Part shown: positions 57,870 to 64,000 of the stretch, piece after piece
Layout of the letters: each line of letters starts with the position of its first letter
Numbering within the stretch: position 1 is the first letter of the stretch
Notes under the pieces: generated by a model
Databases searched by the model: none
What the model saw: the letters and a program-made list of their open reading frames with translations, nothing else
What the model was told of the DNA's origin: nothing
DNA from: Trissonchulus latispiculum
Lineage: Eukaryota > Nematoda > Enoplea > Enoplida > Ironidae
Length of the DNA: 64,000 nt
Assembly: GCA_030248195.1 (NCBI GenBank)
Contig: JASAND010020297.1
Coordinates: forward strand, 1-64,000
Reading direction: 5' to 3'
Program-made: the position numbers and the translations under genes

Positions 57870-58818
57870 GTTTTTAAAGTTAAGTTTCAACACTTGAATT
57901 TAGTCGATTCTCAACAATTAAGTTCTATTTCATTGGGGTACATTTTGTGTTTTTGTATCAATTTGGTTGCCTTCGTTCACTGTAGTTATGGCATCAATGT
58001 ATCTAAAAATGTATATCAAAAACTGGTTATTAGCGGGGTTATCGTTGTTGACTATGACTCTAGTTGGTATAACGTAACATTTTTAATAGTAGGTGATGCG
58101 TTTATTCCCATAGGAATTCCCATTAATTATTTAAAATTTTATTGCCAAGGGTAAAATAAGTATTATCAATGAGAAACTTTGCCAAATCAATTACATCAAA
58201 CTGATTATAAGTATTGCATTTAGGGTCTCCATTTCCCCAATATACTCTATTATATCTTGAATGCATTTTATTAGTCATAGTGCGTTTAATAAATTATTCT
58301 AAACATGTATTAATTGTGTGATGTTCAAGTGTAGTGCATGATGTTGTAAAGTCATTCGTATTTATAGTCCTTGATTGCCTTAAATGGCTAAAATGTCGCG
58401 GAGTGTCGATTATAGACTTATTATTATCTATAATTAAATAAGGATTACATCCGTATTTATGCTTGCAGATATTGCAGATTTTTAACCTTTCCACACATAG
58501 TAACTTCAGTATTTTACCTATTAATATAGACAATTTACTTGTAGGCGCAATGCGGCTTGCGATAATAGTCCTAAACTTAATTGGACTTTTGTGGAAGTTT
58601 GAAATAATGTACATAAATGGAAGTTGGATTTTGTATGTAATGCTTGTATATTATTGATAATTTCAGAGTTATTTAAATTATCTATTAATGTGCAGGTATC
58701 GTTTTTACGAACATTGTCAACCATACCTACCTCCTTGAGAACAGTGTAAATGTAAAACTGTTTACAAGTAATAGCAAGATTCTGAGACACTTTGTCCACT
58801 AAAGTGAATACATATTTA
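57870..58818 (-). pseudogene. Penelope-like element reverse transcriptase
   Basis: Minus-strand frames contain KYVFTLVDKVSQNLAITCKQ (58814-58755), SNFHKSPIKFRTIIAS (about 58600-58550), an NDFTTSCTTLEH motif-A-like block (about 58360), GIPMGINASPTI (about 58120-58085) and RYIDAITTVNEG (about 58000). The active-site box reads YIDA, not YIDD. The order matches Penelope-like RTs. Multiple stops and frame changes mark decay. It abuts the element B LTR. Confidence 0.75.
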
Positions 58819-59754
58819 TTACTGAATTATTTTTTGGTTCTTAAATATACGTGTATTTAGTTTAGACTTAGTATTGTCCGTTAGTATGTCAAGATTTTTT
58901 GTGAAATTATTAACCTCTACTGCCAATTCCCTAAGTTTATGTGTGTCCAATTTATGTTTACGTTTTATTTTATGTATATATTTAAGCAGTGATATTCCGA
59001 AGGAATTATATATTTCTTTCTTATTGAATTTATTTAATCTATACTTTGGTGCATAACTTAAAATGAGTCGAACCGATTCATCGTTAATTACGTTGAGATC
59101 ACAAGGAGTGATATGTTTGTGAAAATTATCTTTATATTCCGAACAAAGGCAATCGCATGTGAATCCATTTTCACAGTAACATTTTATGAAGTTGTCGCAA
59201 CTAAGGTTCTGAATGGTATGCCTATAATTAAGAACATCTTGTGCTATTGTTTTATTATATTTTAAAAATATATTTGGTTTGGCAGTTGTATTAACATGTT
59301 CATCATAAGGCCATTTATTAGCACTAAACTCGAAAATAGCCTTGAGATTAATGTTGTCCATAGCTTTACTGCTAAAATTAGCTATAATATTATCTTTCTT
59401 AGGTTTTGTAATGTTTTGTTTATGGTTAAGTTCTGTTCTATATTGTGCTAAGTCATGAATTAGATCATCATATATATGATTTTTGTTAGCTTCACTGTAG
59501 ATGGCAATTTTACCAATATTTTTATTGTCTAATGTAGTCATAAGCCTGAAGACTTTTCTACGAGGTTTTAAGTATAAATAGCTAATGTCTTGTGGGCTCA
59601 TCATGTCTGTTATTTTTTGCTTTCTGTTTGTTCGATGTTCATTGATATTCTTAATTCTTTCTGTTTTTGTTCTTAAATTAGAAAGCGTAGATAGTTTTGG
59701 ATCTTCCCCGTATAGCAACTCATTGAGTCCATAAGGATATTTGTTTTTAAACAT
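58819..59754 (-). CDS. Penelope-like element, region between GIY-YIG and RT
   Basis: A 311-codon frame starts where the GIY-YIG domain runs out of frame (YPYGLNELL follows the KYWIKCLK block). It holds a Cys/His cluster (CYCENGFTCDCLCSEYKDNFHKH is the core) followed by RLILSYAPKYR and Lys-rich helices, then stops just before the RT. This layout matches Penelope-like proteins that carry GIY-YIG at the N-terminus. It is AT-rich in codon use. Confidence 0.7.
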   Translation of the reverse strand: MFKNKYPYGLNELLYGEDPKLSTLSNLRTKTERIKNINEHRTNRKQKITDMMSPQDISYLYLKPRRKVFRLMTTLDNKNIGKIAIYSEANKNHIYDDLIHDLAQYRTELNHKQNITKPKKDNIIANFSSKAMDNINLKAIFEFSANKWPYDEHVNTTAKPNIFLKYNKTIAQDVLNYRHTIQNLSCDNFIKCYCENGFTCDCLCSEYKDNFHKHITPCDLNVINDESVRLILSYAPKYRLNKFNKKEIYNSFGISLLKYIHKIKRKHKLDTHKLRELAVEVNNFTKNLDILTDNTKSKLNTRIFKNQKIIQ

Positions 59755-60328
59755 TTAATCCAATATTTCTCACGATTTCTTCTGTGTCTAGTGTCACTTT
59801 CTTTTTCTCCCTTTTTCGGTAGTACTTCAATTATCTGTGCAGAGAAAGAACAAGTGCCCATGTTGAAAAAAGTTGCTAATCTTTTACAACTTGCCTTAAG
59901 TTTATTTTTGAGACTATTTCGATGTTCACTAACTCTCTTAGAAAATTGTCTTCCAGTTTCTCCTACATATTGTAAACCAGATTGATTTCTTGTAAGTAGG
60001 TAGACTGTATTATTACTTTTGCATGACGATGGCATTGCTATCTAGGAGTTGTAATGTTATATTTAGTATCGTTATTGTGAACACAAAATGTACAATCTTC
60101 CAAATATTGTGCGCAACATTTACAATTAGGCAGAGTACATTTCCTACCGGTGCAGTTAGGTAGATTAGCAACAAGACTTTGGGAAAAATAATCGAAGGTA
60201 TTATCGTTGTTATAATTAAAATTGTCCTTCCTGGAGTTCCAAGGTCCAAATCCGGAAATCCCCCGATTTGGCATGTATGCTCCTCCCTGGAAGCTCCTGG
60301 AAGCATTATCATTATGTTGTGCTGCCAT
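59673..60328 (-). pseudogene. Penelope-like element GIY-YIG endonuclease region
   Basis: The frame 60035-59673 contains NTVYLLTRNQSGLQYVGETG, an EHR motif and the REKYWIKCLK end of a GIY-YIG nuclease. Upstream, frame 60328-60038 has a Cys-rich lead (NCTGRKCTLPNCKCC, CTFC) that normally precedes this domain. A stop near 60038 separates them. The nuclease would nick target DNA for element insertion. Confidence 0.8.
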
Positions 60329-60572
60329 GAAGAAAGGAAACCAAAAGCCACAGGATCATGTAGAAAAGTCCAAGCTATAGTCAAAGAGTGGTGGCCGACA
60401 GGGAAGGAAAATGCTAAATGAAAAAGCACTGAATTACTACCAATTTTACCTAGTTACGTAATGCAAAAATAAAATTACATGAGTGACCTAAATCAAGTAA
60501 TATTTGAATTGAACAGGACGTTTTCATTTTTGGACGGACGGACGCACATTAAACCAACTGAGTAGTTGCATT

Positions 60573-61197
60573 TTCGAGCTTTATCATGCAAGTCTAGCGC
60601 TTAAATTTCTTTGAAGTGATGGATCCAATTTGTGGGGGGTTAGCCGTTAGCGAACAGAGCATAGTTTTTGCTCTTATAACAGAGACTAGTAGGCATGGGC
60701 AGTGAGGGCACGGATAGTCGGGTATCCGACGGGTACCCGATATCCAGTTAAAGCCGGAAAAAACCGGATAAAACCGGATTAATCTGGATCATTCAGAGAG
60801 AAAATTTTAAACCGAAAATTTTTGGTTTTGGCTAAAAAAATTTTTAACCAACGAAGAGCTTTTCAGTTTATTATTAAATTTAATATTATAAAAAGATACT
60901 ACAACAGAAAAACGAAGTAATGGGAAGAGTAATTAGTCCTGGCATTTCTCGAACATCTTATAATTTTCTATTCTTAGATTTGTTTTTAAAATATTAAATT
61001 TACCTTGCCCTAATAATTTTTCTTTTTTAAATTAATGTTGGAGCAAGCAATATGCGGAAGTCGATGAATTAATTAAAACTTAAAATTCACAAAATACAAA
61101 CAAAACAGTTCGCATCAATTGACTTTTGCCTTTTTGGGCCCGTGCCCACGCCTACAGACTAGGCTTAGTGCAATACTCTTAGCATTATGTACTCTTG
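60573..61197. mobile_element. 7-bp-TSD MITE right half, split by a hAT-like MITE
   Basis: 60573-60689 and 61163-61197 together match the right half of the MITE family (TTTGAAGTGATGGATCC, GTTAGCG, ending TTATGTACTCTTG). They are separated by the element at 60690-61154. ATATTAG follows it and is shared with the next copy. Confidence 0.65.
60690..61154. mobile_element. hAT-like MITE, 465 bp
   Basis: The ends TAGGCATGGGCA and GTGCCCACGCCTA are inverted. The flanks GAGACTAG (60682-60689) and CAGACTAG (61155-61162) match at 7 of 8 bases. The left part has GGGTATCCGACGGGTACCCG palindromes. Non-coding. Confidence 0.8.
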
Positions 61198-61204
61198 ATA
61201 TTAG

Positions 61205-61593
61205 CAAGAGTACATAATACATAAGAGTATGACAGCAGGCATACTCTATGTATTATCAGCTTGACACATCCTCTGCACGCTAACGGCTGACCCCCCCCCC
61301 CCGCAAATTGGACCCCAGTGACCCCCCCCCCCCCGCAAATTCGTACCCAGTCGAAACGGGGGTACGCTCACTCGCTCTATGCTTGTGTGTTAAAGCTCGA
61401 AAACACAAGCAGTACGTGCGCGAATTTTGTGTCTGCTTTGAGCTTTAGCACACAAGTATAGCGCGCGAATTCTTTTGAAGTGAAGGGTCCAATTTGCGGG
61501 GGGGGGGTCAGCCGTTAGCGTGCAGAGGATGTGTCAAGCTGATAATACATAGAGTATGCCTGCTGTCATACTCTTATGTATTATGTACTCTTG
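61205..61593. mobile_element. MITE with 7-bp target duplication, copy 3
   Basis: The most symmetrical copy: CAAGAGTACATAATACATAA at the left, its complement at the right, and ATATTAG on both sides (61198-61204 and 61594-61600). Long C-runs and G-runs lie in opposite arms and can pair. Non-coding. Confidence 0.88.
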
Positions 61594-61600
61594 ATATTAG

Positions 61601-62510
61601 TAAACAATACAATTATTGTAAAGATTGGAACCACAAACCATACGAACAGGTCTGAGTAATAAAGTGCTTGTTCTCATAACGGGAACAGTGGCCAAGATGA
61701 GTTTGTGATGATTAATAGAAGCTACTGTTTGTTAGATATTGAAGGAACTTCACCAAACTGACAGCTTATACTAACACCAGTCAAGTACCTAAAATGGCCT
61801 TAATAAGTTCCTAAATACATGCTTTAAAATTTGGATAAATTCTTGAAATTCGATTTCGTCAGTAGTAAAGTGCAATTTTTAACATCATGGCGACTGAAAC
61901 AAAGTAGAACCTTCATACTGTTTTTGATTGAAATTTTGACATTAATGCTAATATGTAATTAAACGGATAAAATTGATTTAATCTGATTCATGCCTAATTC
62001 AAGTTATTTAAACTGTATATGGGCTAAAATTTCATAATGGATCAAATACCAGAATTAAACGAGTTAGCATTTATTGAACGAATTGAATTTAAAGCAGATT
62101 AAAGCAATAACAATTTTTGCTCACTTTTAGTATTCCATGTATCTTGACATTTTAGTCTTTAGTAAAAAGCGCATTAGATTACGTAATTATCCAAACCCAC
62201 TTTTGTCGGTTCAAATTTGTGCAGGGGCATCCCCAAATTACCAGTCATCCTCGATGTTCATTTTCTGCTTTAGTGAAGCATACGCATATTTAAGGGTTCT
62301 TTTAGCTTAATATTTGTAACCATCACAGCTATTTGTTGTAGAAAAATAATCCCATTTTAGAAAAAATAAGCCATCAAACTAGTTATCTCGGAAAATATGA
62401 TTAGTTGCTCATTTCTTGAAGATCCTTAGCTGGGGGTGTTTCTGAAGTAAATAGACTCTATTAACAAACTCCACGCATAGAAGGGACGGAAGTACGCAAG
62501 TTTCCGTACA
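61601..62510. other. Intergenic upstream of the small secreted gene
   Basis: AT-rich, no gene recognised. It presumably holds the promoter of the next gene, but no specific motif was found. Confidence 0.4.
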
Positions 62511-62762
62511 ATGAGCATTTTCTATATTTTATTTGCTGCTTACAGTGTGATGTTTGTGAGTACAGCTTTGGAATCTTGCTATCATAATTGTCTGGCTCCT
62601 TACAAGGCTGCAGTGAGCTCATTTGATCGCGACGCCATCTGTGCTGGATATAGAGGATTTCAAAAATGCCTGGAAATCTGTCCCAGCGGCGATAAATACT
62701 GGCGAGAATTCTCGATTAGGTTTGCTGATTCTGTTGCTATCCATGAACAACTTTGTCCATGA
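62511..62762 (+). CDS. Small secreted cysteine-rich protein
   Basis: An 83-codon frame with a true ATG and a hydrophobic N-terminus (FYILFAAYSVMFVSTA), a likely signal peptide cut near residue 19-20. The mature part has six Cys: CYHNC, IC, KC, EIC and a terminal C (LCP-stop). The spacing loosely recalls nematode secreted Cys domains such as the CPG4 or DUF19 families, but I cannot assign it. Codon use is less AT-biased than its surroundings and the frame is clean. It may be a complete single-exon gene or the last exon of a longer one. Confidence 0.6.
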   Translation: MSIFYILFAAYSVMFVSTALESCYHNCLAPYKAAVSSFDRDAICAGYRGFQKCLEICPSGDKYWREFSIRFADSVAIHEQLCP

Positions 62763-64000
62763 TTACTTCCAATGAGGTTGAAACTACTTCTCTATGAATT
62801 TTACAGTGTGCTAAATGTTTAAGTTCAAGGATGCATCATTCCTAACTGCTATACCTAACGTTTACAACTATTGCAACTATAACTGTAGTAACAAATTGTG
62901 TCAAAATAAGTTAATCATGGTGCTTCAAGTAGAACGGTCTTAGTGTAGCTTGTCTGCGATATTATTTACAAGCAGCGTACACAAATGGTGGTAACTATAA
63001 CAAGCTGAAAGGGATGTAGTTCTGCAACTGACCATATCATATTGACAAGCTAAACCTAAAAGTCAACTTGCAAGGGAGTAATTAGACTTATGGCTTACTC
63101 GCCAACCTTTTAATTGGTTTCCTTTTAAGGTTACCTAATATTAGCCCTAAGCTAAATACACCCACCCTACAGTAGTGGAACCTAGTGATGTGGATCGGAT
63201 CAAATCGGCAGCCAAAAGTACAACCGATCGAATCCGGAAAACCGAAAACCGAAATCTCGGGGAAGCTTTTCAGAGTGTAAAGATATCCGTTGACATTTGT
63301 AGAAAGTAGGCGTTTTCGACAATTAAATACTATATAGCTTGAGCTGGGAAAGCAGAGCGGTAATAAGTTTTATACCCTTATGTTGCTGAGAAATAGCTCG
63401 TTTAACAATGCAAAGCTTATCTACTTGCGTTTTGGCGTAAAATTTAGTAACAAATGGTTGAAACGCTAAAGAAATTCCTTGTATTTTCGATTATATGTAC
63501 ATATACAGTCTGTCTTGTTGCCAACTTTTAAGAAATTTTCCTGAACGCATCTAGATTTTTATATAGTTGAAAAGAGCTATTTCTCAAACATAGTGATACA
63601 AAAATTATTGCTGTTTACAAGTATAAGTACTATCCTCAAGTATGGTAATTAATTTGTCGAAAAACGCCTATTTTGGAAAAAGCTCAGAACAGGGTGACTA
63701 ATGTTTAAACGTTGATATGCCCCCTCCCCGAAACTGGGATTATGTAGTATCTCAAGCATAGTTCAAGCTTAATAATTAGTATTACTCTTTAACTCTTTAA
63801 CTCTTCATTACTCTTTATTACTCTTTAGTAATTTATAAACTCGTGGTATGGCTGATGGTTAGCAGCAATAGTTATGCCACCAATGTCTTGAGATTTGGTT
63901 CATGGCTAGCCCATACTTAGATAGAGATTGTCAGATGTCTGTATTTTCTTAAGTGGTACCGCAATTATAGATAGTAATTCTTAATTTATTATATATACTA
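62763..64000. other. Terminal region, no gene recognised
   Basis: AT-rich. A TAGTGATGTGGATCGGATC stretch at 63183 with nearby ACCGAAAACCGAAA repeats resembles the start of a hAT-type element, but no matching right end is seen before the window ends. Confidence 0.4.

Noticed and set aside
57894..58154. 86-codon plus-strand frame with hydrophobic residues
   Set aside because: Antisense of the Penelope-like RT blocks (GIPMGINASP and RYIDA).

Overview
The window looks like chromadorian-type nematode DNA that is mostly transposable elements. The strongest host marker is a three-exon cuticle collagen gene (17539-19451). It has the nematode cuticle-collagen N-terminal block, short introns, Cys clusters and Gly-X-Y repeats. 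A small secreted Cys-rich protein gene (62511-62762) is the only other likely host gene. No rRNA, tRNA, operon or CRISPR array was recognised.

Layout. 1-7004 (+) is 'locus A', a long coding tract that is visibly GC-richer than the rest and carries a few frameshifts, one TAG and one non-coding interruption. It encodes a DEDDy-type 3'-5' exonuclease-like domain, Pro/Arg/Gln-rich linkers and a large unrecognised C-terminal domain. 7005-12050 is non-coding. 12060-15910 holds decayed Ty3/gypsy pieces in opposite orientations, one split by a TA-flanked MITE. 17539-19451 is the collagen gene. 20845-36085 is a field of non-autonomous DNA elements: two hAT-like elements, several long foldbacks (one with minisatellite arms, one with a nested insertion) and members of a MITE family with 7-bp target duplications.

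37490-57855 (-) is 'element B', a Ty3/gypsy element read right to left: LTR, PBS, a possible leader frame, gag, protease, reverse transcriptase (internally deleted), RNase H and integrase. A second gene follows directly, overlapping the 3' end of the integrase frame. It is homologous to locus A, including the exonuclease motifs at nearly identical spacing. A roughly 2-kb inverted-repeat element interrupts that gene. A nearly complete BEL/Pao element (49803-55721, LTRs differing at two of 199 bases, 5-bp TSD) lies between the LTR/leader and gag of element B. 57870-60328 (-) is a Penelope-like element with an N-terminal GIY-YIG domain. 60573-61593 holds MITEs, one of them interrupted by a hAT-like MITE.

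Main observation: an exonuclease-like gene of unknown function occurs twice, once as the apparent 3' gene of a Ty3/gypsy retroelement. I know of no described LTR element carrying such a gene, but no database search was possible here. All reading frames in locus A, element B, BEL and PLE contain frameshifts, several at homopolymers. Either element decay or uncorrected assembly indels could explain them.
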